64,000 bases of DNA from assembly GCA_021845505.1 (NCBI GenBank), contig JAJZVU010000004.1:61952-125951 (forward strand), read 5' to 3'. This document shows, piece after piece, positions 53,370 through 62,012 of this stretch. The position numbers were made by a program, and so were the translations under genes. The stretch comes from Pseudomonadota bacterium. GTDB lineage: Bacteria > Pseudomonadota > Gammaproteobacteria > Burkholderiales > Burkholderiaceae_C. The notes beneath the pieces are model-generated. The model searched no databases. It had not been told where the DNA came from and saw only the letters and a list, made by a program, of their open reading frames with translations. Numbering within the stretch: the first letter of the stretch is position 1; each line of letters opens with the position of its first letter.

Positions 53370-55754
53370 TCAGGCCTTGGCGCCGCGGATGGCCTGCCAC
53401 ACGCGAAGCGGCGTGGCCGGCATGTCGAAATCCTTCACCCCCAGCGGCGCGAGGGCGTCGAGCACGGCATTGATCACCGCCGGCGGCGAGCCGATGGCCC
53501 CGGCCTCGCCGCAGCCCTTGGTGCCCAGCGGGTTGTGCAGGCAGGGGGTGCAGACGGTGTCGAGCTTGGGCATCGGCAGGTCGTCGGCGCGCGGCATCGC
53601 GTAGTCGCTGAACGACGCGGTGAGCAGTTGGCCGCTGTCGCGGTCGTAGACGCACTGCTCGAGCAGCGCCTGGCCGATGCCCTGCGCGATTCCGCCATGC
53701 ACCTGGCCCTCGACGATCATCGGGTTGATGATGGTGCCGAAGTCGTCGACCGCGGTGAAGCGGTCGACGCGGGTGACCCCGGTCGCCGGGTCGACCTCGA
53801 CCTCGCAGATGTAGGTTCCGGCCGGATAGGTGAAGTTGGTCGGGTCGTAGAAGGCGGTTTCGTTGAGCCCCGGCTCGAGCTTGTCCAGCGGGTAGTTGTG
53901 GGGCACGTAGGCGGTCAGCGCGACCTGGGCGAAAGGCACCGACTTGTCGGTCCCCTTGACCGTGAAGTTGCCGTCGGCGAACTCGATGTCGGCGTCGCTG
54001 GCCTCCAGCAGGTGGGCCGCGATCTTCTTCGCCTTGGTCTCGATCTTGTCCAGCGCGCGCATGATCGCCGCGCCGCCGACGCTGATCGAGCGCGAGCCGT
54101 AGGTCCCCATGCCGAAGGGAATGCGCCCGGTGTCGCCGTGCACCACGTCGACGTTTTCCACCGGAATGCCCAGCCGCGCGGCGACCACCTGGGCGAAGGT
54201 GGTCTCATGCCCCTGGCCATGGCTGTGCGAGCCGGTGAACACCGTGACGCTGCCGGTCGGATGCACCCGCACCTCCCCGCACTCGAACAGCCCGGCACGC
54301 GCTCCCAGCGCGCCCGCGATGTTGCTGGGCGCCAGCCCGCAGGCCTCGATGTAGCTGGAGTAGCCGATGCCCCGGCGCAGGCCCTTGGCCTCGCTGGCCG
54401 CGCGTCGCGCCGCGAACCCGGCGACGTCGGCGAGCTGCTGGGCGCGGGTCATGCAGGCCATGTAGTCGCCGGTGTCGTACTGCAGCGCGACCGGGGTCTG
54501 GTAGGGCCACTTGTCGATGAAATTGCGCTTGCGGATCTCGTCCTGCGCCAGCCCGAGTTCCCAGCCGCAGCGCGACACCAGTCGCTCGAGCAGGTAGGTC
54601 GCCTCCGGGCGGCCGGCGCCGCGGTAGGCGTCCACCGGCGCGGTGTTGGTGAACCAGGCGTCGACTTCGACGTAGATCTGCGGAGTCTTGTACTGCCCCG
54701 CCAGCAGCGTGCCGTAGAGGATGGTCGGCACCGCGGTGGCGAAGGTCGACAGGTACGCCCCGAGCGCGGCATGGGTGTGCACCCGCATCGCCAGGAAATG
54801 GCCCTGTGCGTCCATGGCCATTTCGGCGTGGCTGACGTGGTCGCGGCCGTGGGCGTCGCTGAGGAAGGCCTCGCTGCGATCGGCGGTCCATTTCACCGGC
54901 CGCCCGCCGAGCTTCTTCGACGCCCAGGTCAGCGCGACGTCCTCGGCATACAGGTAGATCTTGGAGCCGAAGCCCCCGCCCACGTCGGGTGCGATCACCC
55001 GCACCTTGTGCTCGGGCAGTCCCATCACGAAGGCCGTCATCAGCAGGCGCTCGACGTGGGGGTTCTGGTTGGCCACGTACAGCGTGTACTCGTCGGAAGC
55101 GCGGTTGTAGCTGCCGATGGCCGAGCGCGGCTCGATGGCATTGGGCACCAGCCGGTTGTTCACCAGGTCCAGCCTGGTCACGTGGGCCGCCGAGGCAAAG
55201 GCGGCGTCGACCGCCGCCTTGTCGCCCAGCGCCCATTTGTAGCAGTGGTTGTCGGGGGCGGCCTCGTGCAGTGCCACGCCCTTGCCGGCGGCCGCGTCGT
55301 CGACCGCCGCCACCGCCGGCAGCACCTCGTAGTCGACCTCGACCATCTCGGCCGCATTGCGCGCCTGCTCGAGGCTGTCGGCCACGACCATGGCGACGTG
55401 ATCGCCGACATAGCGCACCTTGCCCTGCGCCAGGATCGGGTGGGGCGGCTCCTTCATCGGCGTGCCGTCGGTGCTGGTGATCAGCCAGCCGCAGGGCAGG
55501 CCGGCGATCTTGTCGGCGGCGACGTCGGCGCCGGTGAACACCCCGCGCACCCCGGGCGCGCCGCGCGCGGCCGCGGTGTCGATCGAGCGCACCACCGCGT
55601 GGGCGTGGGGCGAACGCACGAACACCGCGTACAGCTGGCCGTCGAGCTTGATGTCGTCGGTGTACTGGCCGCCCCCCGTGAGGAAGCGGTAATCCTCCTT
55701 GCGGCGCACGGCCTCGCCGATGTGCGGCAACTTGGCGAAATCGGATGCTCCCAT
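53370..55754 (-). CDS. coxL: Molybdopterin large subunit, form II CO-dehydrogenase-like
   Basis: A 794-residue molybdenum hydroxylase subunit. The active-site loop reads AYRGAGR (376-382), the signature of form II (BMS-type) proteins; the form I motif AYxCSFR, with the Cys that binds copper in true CO dehydrogenase, is absent. The MCD-binding and catalytic segments [13 protein letters not shown] and [18 protein letters not shown] (with the active-site Glu) are intact. It probably hydroxylates a purine, aldehyde, nicotinate-like or other small substrate, or possibly oxidises CO poorly. The gene lies 45 bases after coxS. Confidence 0.9.
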   Translation of the reverse strand: MGASDFAKLPHIGEAVRRKEDYRFLTGGGQYTDDIKLDGQLYAVFVRSPHAHAVVRSIDTAAARGAPGVRGVFTGADVAADKIAGLPCGWLITSTDGTPMKEPPHPILAQGKVRYVGDHVAMVVADSLEQARNAAEMVEVDYEVLPAVAAVDDAAAGKGVALHEAAPDNHCYKWALGDKAAVDAAFASAAHVTRLDLVNNRLVPNAIEPRSAIGSYNRASDEYTLYVANQNPHVERLLMTAFVMGLPEHKVRVIAPDVGGGFGSKIYLYAEDVALTWASKKLGGRPVKWTADRSEAFLSDAHGRDHVSHAEMAMDAQGHFLAMRVHTHAALGAYLSTFATAVPTILYGTLLAGQYKTPQIYVEVDAWFTNTAPVDAYRGAGRPEATYLLERLVSRCGWELGLAQDEIRKRNFIDKWPYQTPVALQYDTGDYMACMTRAQQLADVAGFAARRAASEAKGLRRGIGYSSYIEACGLAPSNIAGALGARAGLFECGEVRVHPTGSVTVFTGSHSHGQGHETTFAQVVAARLGIPVENVDVVHGDTGRIPFGMGTYGSRSISVGGAAIMRALDKIETKAKKIAAHLLEASDADIEFADGNFTVKGTDKSVPFAQVALTAYVPHNYPLDKLEPGLNETAFYDPTNFTYPAGTYICEVEVDPATGVTRVDRFTAVDDFGTIINPMIVEGQVHGGIAQGIGQALLEQCVYDRDSGQLLTASFSDYAMPRADDLPMPKLDTVCTPCLHNPLGTKGCGEAGAIGSPPAVINAVLDALAPLGVKDFDMPATPLRVWQAIRGAKA

Positions 55755-55799
55755 TTCGACTCTCCTATGGTGTATGGACTAGGCAGGCAACGGCCCGGC

Positions 55800-56270
55800 T
55801 CAGGCCTTGGGCATCGACTCGCGGCCCTTCTGCACGGCCTTGACAATGTTGTGGTAGCCGGTGCAGCGGCACAGGTTGCCTTCCAGCAGTTCGCGGATCT
55901 CCTGCTCGCTGGCGTGGGGGTGCTTGTTGCACAGGTCGATGGAACTCATGACCATTCCGGGAGTGCAGAATCCGCATTGCAGGCCGTGGCATTCCTTGAA
56001 CGCGGCCTGCATCGGGTGCAGGCTGCCGTCGGCGGCCGCCAGGCCCTCGATGGTCGTGATCTGCGCGCCGTCGGCCTGGGCGGCCAGCATGTTGCACGAC
56101 TTGACGGCGTTGCCGTCGAGCAGCACGGTGCAGGCGCCGCACTGCGCGGTGTCGCACCCGACGTGGGTGCCGGTCAGGCGCAGGTGTTCGCGCAACGCCT
56201 GCACCAGCAGGGTGTTGGGGGCGACGTCGATGGTCTCGCGGCGGCCATTGACGGTCAAGGTGACTTGCAT
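55800..56270 (-). CDS. coxS: [2Fe-2S] small subunit of form II CO-dehydrogenase-like hydroxylase
   Basis: A 156-residue iron-sulfur subunit. The ferredoxin-like cluster ligands are Cys39, Cys44, Cys47 and Cys59 ([18 protein letters not shown], then SC). The second cluster uses Cys99, Cys102, Cys134 and Cys136 (QCGFCTPGM and CRCTGYH). Both are complete. It relays electrons from the molybdenum site to the FAD subunit. It is the first gene of coxS-L-M-D-E, divergent from the GAF/Fis regulator with 194 bases between. Confidence 0.92.
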   Translation of the reverse strand: MQVTLTVNGRRETIDVAPNTLLVQALREHLRLTGTHVGCDTAQCGACTVLLDGNAVKSCNMLAAQADGAQITTIEGLAAADGSLHPMQAAFKECHGLQCGFCTPGMVMSSIDLCNKHPHASEQEIRELLEGNLCRCTGYHNIVKAVQKGRESMPKA

Positions 56271-56464
56271 CGCGGGTCTCCTGATGGATGCGGCGGGCGC
56301 CGGGCCCGCCGCCAGAGCGTGGATTCGCCGCCCATTGTTGGGGTCCGTGCCTGCGGCCTCAAGCCAAGCCCTTTAGGGAAAACACTGAATTTCGGCCAAC
56401 GCAGCAGGAAATTTCTCAAAATAGAACAATCACGGAAGCGCACCCGCACAGCCAGGAGCCACCG

Positions 56465-57622
56465 ATGCCCTCCTCCTCCGCCGTTTTGCCCGACCGCCGC
56501 CTGCAGGACATCGCCCAGGCGCGCCGCCTGGTGATGGCCGAGGGCCGGCAGTTGCCGCCGGCCGTGCTGGGCGCGCGGCGCGACTGGATCGAGCGCTCGT
56601 GGCTGCGCTGCCTGCAGCGAGGTCGCAAGCCCGACGAGAAGGTCGAATTCGATTGTGTCCCGCGTTCGGCCCAGCGCGACAGCCGGGAGCGCAACCAGCG
56701 GTTGCTGGACGCGGCCTCGCCGCTGCTCGACGAACTGGCGCGGGCCATCGCCCGCACGCGCTACTTCGCGATCCTCACCGACGCCCAGGGCACGGTCATC
56801 GACGTGCGTGGCGCGCTCGACCATGCCGACCCGCGGGTGCACTGCATCGCCCGCGTGGGCGTCGACCTGTCGGAAGCCAGCATCGGCACCAGCGCGATCG
56901 GCGCCGCGCTGAGCGAACACCGCAGCGTGTGGCTGCACCGCGGCGAGCACTTCTACCACGACACCTCGGTGTACAGCTGCGCCGGAGCACCGCTGTTCGG
57001 CCCCGACGGCCGCTGCATCGGCATGCTCGACCTGACCGGGGTGGAGGCGCTCGAGCGCCCCGAGCTCGCCGACCTTGCCGCCCAGGTGGCGCGACGCATC
57101 GAGAACGCGCTGGTGCAGCGCCAGCCGCACGCGCTGGCGCTGCGCATCAACTGGCCCGGGCAGGAACCGGGCAGCCCGACCGACGCGCTGCTGTGCCTCG
57201 ACGCCGATGGCTGGATCTGCGCGGCCAACCGCGCGGCGCGCGCGCTGGTGCCGCAGCTGACCGGCATCGGCGCGCGGCTGCATGCCGGCGAGGTCTTCGC
57301 GCTGGCGCCGCAACGTCTGTTCGACCATGCCCGCGCCAGCGAGCTGCTGGACACCGGGCCGCTCGAAGCCCCGCTGTGGTCCGGGCTGCTGGTGCAGGTG
57401 CGGGCGCGCCGCGCCGGCCACGACGCGCCGGCGCCGCTGGCCTCGGCGCGCAGCCGCATGTCGCTGCAGCAACTGCAGGACGCGCTGGTGCGGCAGGCGG
57501 TCGAGGCCGCGCGCGGCAACGTCGCCGAAGCCGCGCGCGCACTGGGAATCAGCCGCGCCACGGTGTACCGCAAGCTGGGAACCCGCCGCTCCCGCGCCCC
57601 CGCGGCCGGCGAGGATCGCTGA
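56465..57622 (+). CDS. AcoR-like GAF/Fis regulator lacking the AAA+ domain
   Basis: A 385-residue transcription factor. The N-terminal half resembles AcoR-type sensory regions (RDWIERSWLRCLQRG, then a GAF domain with VGVDLSEASIGTSAIGAALS and CIGMLDLTGVEA). A PAS-like segment (LLCLDADGWICAANRAARAL) follows. The C-terminus is a Fis-type helix-turn-helix (VEAARGNVAEAARALGISRATVYRKLG). The sigma-54-activating AAA+ domain (GAFTGA motif) of AcoR is missing, so it cannot drive sigma-54 polymerase by itself. ATG 56465 is preceded by weak GGAG. Divergent from coxS, so it probably controls the cox-like genes. Confidence 0.82.
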   Translation: MPSSSAVLPDRRLQDIAQARRLVMAEGRQLPPAVLGARRDWIERSWLRCLQRGRKPDEKVEFDCVPRSAQRDSRERNQRLLDAASPLLDELARAIARTRYFAILTDAQGTVIDVRGALDHADPRVHCIARVGVDLSEASIGTSAIGAALSEHRSVWLHRGEHFYHDTSVYSCAGAPLFGPDGRCIGMLDLTGVEALERPELADLAAQVARRIENALVQRQPHALALRINWPGQEPGSPTDALLCLDADGWICAANRAARALVPQLTGIGARLHAGEVFALAPQRLFDHARASELLDTGPLEAPLWSGLLVQVRARRAGHDAPAPLASARSRMSLQQLQDALVRQAVEAARGNVAEAARALGISRATVYRKLGTRRSRAPAAGEDR

Positions 57623-57639
57623 GTCCGCACGCGGCGGCC

Positions 57640-58485
57640 TCAGCCCCCGCGCAGCGCGCCGAACACCTTCTGGATGAGCGCCGAACCGGCCGCCGCCGGG
57701 TCGGCGCGGATGGCCTGCTCCTCGTCGCCGATGGCCTGGTACAGCCGCGCCAGCGCCTGCCGGGTCACGTACTGGTCGACGCTGGCCTGGTCCTGTTTCA
57801 CGAGGCCGAAGCGCGCGGCCTGCGCGGCGTAGCGGTCGTAGGTCCGTGCCAGCCCGATGCGGGCGGTCGCCTGGTGCACGATGGGCTCGAAGCTGCCCTC
57901 CAGTTGGGTCTGGGTCTGGGCGCGGAAGTAGTCGGTGGCCGAATGCGGGCCGCCGCTCAGGATGCCCTTCGCGTCGGCCAGGGTCATCCGGCGCACCGCC
58001 TGCACCAGCAGGCCGCGTGCCTGCGGCACCGCGGCCTCGGCGGCGCGGTTGATGGCCAGGTGCAGCGAGTCGACCTGCGCGCCCATGCCGGCCATGCGCA
58101 TCAGCGACGAGGCCTGCTGCAGCGCCGGCGGCAACGGGATGCGCCACTTCGGGCTGCCCCAGAAGCCGTCGCGCCGGCCGAGGGTGGACACCGCGACGTC
58201 GACCCCGCGCGCCAGCGCCGCCTTCAGTCCCTGGCCGACCTGGGAGTTGCTCAGCGCGCCCAGCGCCGGCGTGGCGCCGCTCGGCGCGGCAGGGGCCGCC
58301 GGCGCCGCCGGCTGCGAACCCAGTCCGGGCAGCGAGCTCAAGCCTCGCTGCAGCTGCCCGAGGTCGAAACCCCAGGCGACCGGCGCCAGCCAGCCGCAGC
58401 CCAGGCCCAGCGCGGCCAGCAGCCGGCGCCTGCGCCGGCGATCGCCGAGCGCGACCGCCCCGCCCCGGGCTTCACTGCGCGCCAT
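57640..58485 (-). CDS. DUF4197 family exported protein
   Basis: A 281-residue protein with a basic N-terminus (RRRRRRLLAALGLGCGWLAPV) that looks like a Tat-like or long Sec signal peptide. The mature part has LSNSQVGQGLKAALARGVDV, FWGSPKWRIPLPPALQQASS and ADAKGILSGGPHSATDYFRA, which are the DUF4197 core. Function is unknown. Its start overlaps the stop of the upstream acyl-CoA synthetase gene by 14 bases, so translation is probably coupled. The internal linker is rich in APAAPAAPSGA. Confidence 0.82.
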   Translation of the reverse strand: MARSEARGGAVALGDRRRRRRLLAALGLGCGWLAPVAWGFDLGQLQRGLSSLPGLGSQPAAPAAPAAPSGATPALGALSNSQVGQGLKAALARGVDVAVSTLGRRDGFWGSPKWRIPLPPALQQASSLMRMAGMGAQVDSLHLAINRAAEAAVPQARGLLVQAVRRMTLADAKGILSGGPHSATDYFRAQTQTQLEGSFEPIVHQATARIGLARTYDRYAAQAARFGLVKQDQASVDQYVTRQALARLYQAIGDEEQAIRADPAAAGSALIQKVFGALRGG

Positions 58486-60163
58486 GCTGTTCCTCGCGGA
58501 ATTCCAGCTCCCGCGCCTCGCCCGGCGAGCGCGCGAGTTCGCGCTGGCGCAACTGCACGCGCCGGATCTTGCCCGACAGCGTCTTGGGCAGTTCGGCGAA
58601 CTCCACGACGCGGATGCGCTTGTACGGCGCCAGCCGATCGCGGGCGAAGGCCAGGATGTCCATCGCGGTTTCGCGGTTCGGCGCGACCCCGTCGCGCAGC
58701 GCCACCACCGCCTTGGGCACCGATCCGCGCAGCGCGTCGGGCGCCGGCACCACCGCCGCCTCGGCCACCGCGTCGTGCTCGATCAGCACGCTTTCGAGCT
58801 CGAAGGGGCTGATGCGGTAGTCGGCGGCCTTGAACACATCGTCGGCGCGCCCGATGTAGCTCAGGTAGCCGTCGGCGTCGCGGCTGGCCAGGTCGGAGGT
58901 GCGGTAGTAGGCGCCCCGGCAGGCCTGCGCGGTCTTCTCGGGGTCGCCGTCGTAGCCCAGCATCAGACCCAGCGGGCGCTGCGACAGGTCCAGCGCGACC
59001 TCGCCGTCGTCGCCCGGAGCGTCCTGCGGGTCGAGCAGCGCCACCTTGTAGCCGGGAAGCGGCCGTCCCATCGAGCCGGGCTTGACCGGCTGCCCCGGGG
59101 TGTTGCCGATGATCGCCGTGGTCTCGCTCTGGCCATAGCCGTCGCGGATGGTGATTCCCCATGCGCGTTGCACGGTCTCGATGACCTCCGGGTTCAGCGG
59201 TTCGCCGGCGCCGACGAGTTCGCGCAGCTTGACCTGCCAGCGCCCGAGGTCCTGCAGGATCAGCATGCGCCACACGGTCGGCGGGGCGCACAGCGAGCTG
59301 ACCTCGTAGCGCTGCAGCGCGTCGAGCACCGCGCAGGCATCGAAGCGCTGGTAATTGAACAGGAACACCGTCGCGCCGGCGTTCCAGGGCGCGAAAAAGC
59401 AGCTCCACGCATGCTTGGCCCAGCCCGGCGAGCTGATGTTCCAGTGCACGTCGCCGGGGCGCAGGCCGATCCAGTACATGGTCGACAGGTGGCCGACCGG
59501 GTAGCTCTGGTGGCTGTGCAGCACCAGCTTCGGGCGCGACGTGGTGCCCGAGGTGAAATACAGCAGCAGCGGATCGTCGGCCGGGGTCGGCCCGTCCGCG
59601 ACAAACTCGGCCGGCGCCGCCTGCGACCCGGCGTAGTCGGTCCAGCCGGCAGCCGAGCCGCCGACGACCACGCGGGTGTAGTCGCCGGGCAGCTCGGCGA
59701 AGCGTTCGACCGCGCCGATGCTGCAGACCACATGGCGCACCCCGCCGCGCTCGAAGCGGTCGCGCAGGTCGTCGACACTGACCAGCGTGGTGGTCGGCAC
59801 GATCACCGCGCCGAGCTTGATGCAGGCCAGCATGGTTTCCCACAGCGCCACCTCGTTGGGCAACAGCAGCAGCACGCGGTCGCCGCGCCGTACCCCCAGG
59901 CCACGCAGCCAGCCCGCGACCTGGTGCGAACGCCGGGAGATCTGGTCGAAGCTCAGCCGATGCTCGCTGCCTCCTTCGTCGACGATCCACAGCGCGGTGC
60001 GCGGATTGCCGCGGGCCATCGGGTCGAAGTAGTCGAGCGCCCAGTTGAAATGCCGCAAGGCCGGCCAGCGGAAGCCGGCGTAGGCGGCCTGGTAGTCGCT
60101 CCGGTGCTGCAGCAGGAAATCCCGCGCCTCGACAAAAGCCCCTGCGTCGGTTTCGAAACCCAT
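58472..60163 (-). CDS. Acyl-CoA synthetase (AMP-forming), acetyl-CoA-synthetase-like
   Basis: A 563-residue adenylate-forming enzyme. The P-loop LLYFTSGTTSRPKLVLHSHQ, APPTVWRML, DGYGQSETT (A4/A5), RPLPGYKVALLD, YRTSDLASRDADGYLSYIGR and the C-terminal lysine in LPKTLSGKIRRVQLRQ are all present. It activates an organic or fatty acid with ATP and CoA. Its class is nearest to AcsA/medium-chain synthetases, and the exact acid is unknown. ATG 60163 (MGFETDAG) is used although the frame is open to 60262. Divergent from a TPP-dependent enzyme. Confidence 0.9.
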   Translation of the reverse strand: MGFETDAGAFVEARDFLLQHRSDYQAAYAGFRWPALRHFNWALDYFDPMARGNPRTALWIVDEGGSEHRLSFDQISRRSHQVAGWLRGLGVRRGDRVLLLLPNEVALWETMLACIKLGAVIVPTTTLVSVDDLRDRFERGGVRHVVCSIGAVERFAELPGDYTRVVVGGSAAGWTDYAGSQAAPAEFVADGPTPADDPLLLYFTSGTTSRPKLVLHSHQSYPVGHLSTMYWIGLRPGDVHWNISSPGWAKHAWSCFFAPWNAGATVFLFNYQRFDACAVLDALQRYEVSSLCAPPTVWRMLILQDLGRWQVKLRELVGAGEPLNPEVIETVQRAWGITIRDGYGQSETTAIIGNTPGQPVKPGSMGRPLPGYKVALLDPQDAPGDDGEVALDLSQRPLGLMLGYDGDPEKTAQACRGAYYRTSDLASRDADGYLSYIGRADDVFKAADYRISPFELESVLIEHDAVAEAAVVPAPDALRGSVPKAVVALRDGVAPNRETAMDILAFARDRLAPYKRIRVVEFAELPKTLSGKIRRVQLRQRELARSPGEARELEFREEQHGAQ

Positions 60164-60311
60164 CGTCGGTCTCCCAGCCAGTCTGCGGACAATACCCACA
60201 CGTGCGGTAAGGGTACGCCCGGGGCGCCCATGACGCCAGCCCGGCGCCGGGTGTTGAAGCACAATGGATCGGCGCGGCCCGGTCGGCCGCGATGGCGCGG
60301 GGGACTGAGCG

Positions 60312-61997
60312 ATGACCGATATCCTGGCCGGGCACCTGCTGGTGTCGTGCCTGATCGACCTCGGGGTGGACCTGAGCTTCGGGGTGCCCGGCGAGAGCTA
60401 CCTGGCGGTGCTCGACGGCCTGTACGCCCGGCGCGACCGCATCCGCTTCGTCAGCTGCCGGCACGAAGGCGGCGCGGCGTTCATGGCCGAGGCCTACGGC
60501 AAGCTCACCGGCAAGCCCGGGGTGTGCCTGGTCACGCGCGGGCCGGGCGCCAGCAACGCGGCCATCGGGCTGCATACCGCGTTCCAGGACTCGACTCCGC
60601 TGCTGCTGCTGGTCGGCGACGTCGGCGGGTCGATGCGCGAACGCGAGGCTTTCCAGGAAGTCGATTTCGCGGCCATGTTCGGCCCCAGCACCAAGGGCAT
60701 GGCCAAGCGGGTCGAGCGCATCGACGACCCCGCGCGCATTCCCGAGGCGCTGCGACGCGCCTACGCGACCGCGGTCAACGGCCGCCCGGGACCGGTGGTG
60801 CTGGTGCTGCCCGAGGACATGCTGACGCGCCGCGTCGCCGTGCCGCCGCCGCTGCCGCCGGTGGTGCCGGCGCGCCCCGGCTGCGACCCGGCGGCCGGCC
60901 GCCAGCTCGAGCAGCTGCTGCGCGCCGCGCAGCGTCCGCTGGTGCTCGCCGGCGGCGCCTTCGGCGTGGCCGGGGCGCGCGCGCTCGAACGCTTCGCCGC
61001 CGCGTGGCAGGTTCCGGTGGCCAATGCCTTCCGCTTCCAGGACACCTTCGACAACTGGCATCCCCAGTACGCCGGCGACGTCGGCATCGCGATCAACCCG
61101 CAACTGGCGCGGCGCATCGCCGAGGCCGACCTGCTGCTGGCGCTGGGGCCACGGCTGGGCGAGATGACCACCGGCGGCTACACCCTGCTGCAGGTACCGC
61201 GGCCGCGCCAGCGGCTGGTGCACGTCCATCCCGACGCGACCGAGCTCGAGCGGGTCTACCAGGCCGACCTGGCGCTGTGCGCGGCGCCCGACGCGGTGGC
61301 TGCGCTGCTGGCCGGGCTCGCGCCGCCGGCCGAGCCGGCGTGGCAGTCGTGGAGCCGGCAATGCAGCGCCGACTACCTGGCCAACCTGCAGGGCCCGCTG
61401 CCGCCCGCCGGCGCGCTGGACATGCGCGAGGTCGTCGACGTGGTGCAACGCCTGCTTCCCGCCGACTCGGTGCTGAGCAATGGCGCGGGCAATTTCGCCA
61501 ACTGGCTGCACCGCTTCTTCCGCTACCGCGGGCTGTCGGCCGGGCTGAAGACCCAGCTGGCGCCGACCAGCGGCGCGATGGGCTACGGCGTGCCGGCCGG
61601 AATCGCGGCCAACCTGGCCAGCGGCCGCACCAGCCTGACCTTCACCGGCGACGGGGACTTCCTGATGAGCTCGCAGGAACTGGCCACCGCGCGCCTGTAC
61701 GGGGCGCGCTCGATCGTCGTGCTGGTCAACAACGGCGGCTACGGCACCATCCGCATGCACCAGGAGAGGCGCTACCCGGGGCGGGTCAGCGGCACCGACC
61801 TGGCCAACCCCGACTTCTGCGCGCTGGCGCGCGCCTACGGCTGGAGCGCGCAGCGCATCGAGGCCACCGCGCAGTTCGAACCCGCGCTGCGCCAGGCGCT
61901 GCAGCACGACCAGGGCACGCTGCTCGAGCTGGTGCTGCCGATGGAGCAGATCAGCACCCGCCAGACGCTGCAGCAGATGCAGGGCTCGCGCAGCTGA
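60312..61997 (+). CDS. Acetolactate-synthase-like thiamine pyrophosphate enzyme
   Basis: A 561-residue three-domain TPP enzyme. The N-terminal Pyr domain has FGVPGESYLAVLDGLY and CRHEGGAAFMAEAYGKLTGK with the catalytic Glu52. A central transhydrogenase-like domain follows, and the C-terminal PP domain has FTGDGDFLMSSQELATARLY and VVLVNNGGYGTIR (GDG...NN metal/TPP site). Biosynthetic IlvB normally works with IlvN, and none is adjacent, so a catabolic acetolactate-synthase or other carboligase/decarboxylase is as likely. It is convergent with the GloVer-repeat gene. Confidence 0.87.
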   Translation: MTDILAGHLLVSCLIDLGVDLSFGVPGESYLAVLDGLYARRDRIRFVSCRHEGGAAFMAEAYGKLTGKPGVCLVTRGPGASNAAIGLHTAFQDSTPLLLLVGDVGGSMREREAFQEVDFAAMFGPSTKGMAKRVERIDDPARIPEALRRAYATAVNGRPGPVVLVLPEDMLTRRVAVPPPLPPVVPARPGCDPAAGRQLEQLLRAAQRPLVLAGGAFGVAGARALERFAAAWQVPVANAFRFQDTFDNWHPQYAGDVGIAINPQLARRIAEADLLLALGPRLGEMTTGGYTLLQVPRPRQRLVHVHPDATELERVYQADLALCAAPDAVAALLAGLAPPAEPAWQSWSRQCSADYLANLQGPLPPAGALDMREVVDVVQRLLPADSVLSNGAGNFANWLHRFFRYRGLSAGLKTQLAPTSGAMGYGVPAGIAANLASGRTSLTFTGDGDFLMSSQELATARLYGARSIVVLVNNGGYGTIRMHQERRYPGRVSGTDLANPDFCALARAYGWSAQRIEATAQFEPALRQALQHDQGTLLELVLPMEQISTRQTLQQMQGSRS

Positions 61998-62012
61998 CCG
62001 GCCGGCAGCGGC

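Noticed and set aside
56271..56464. Sigma-54 promoter between coxS and its regulator
   Set aside because: TTGGC-like candidates exist but none keeps GG and GC ten bases apart; the neighbouring regulator also lacks the AAA+ domain.
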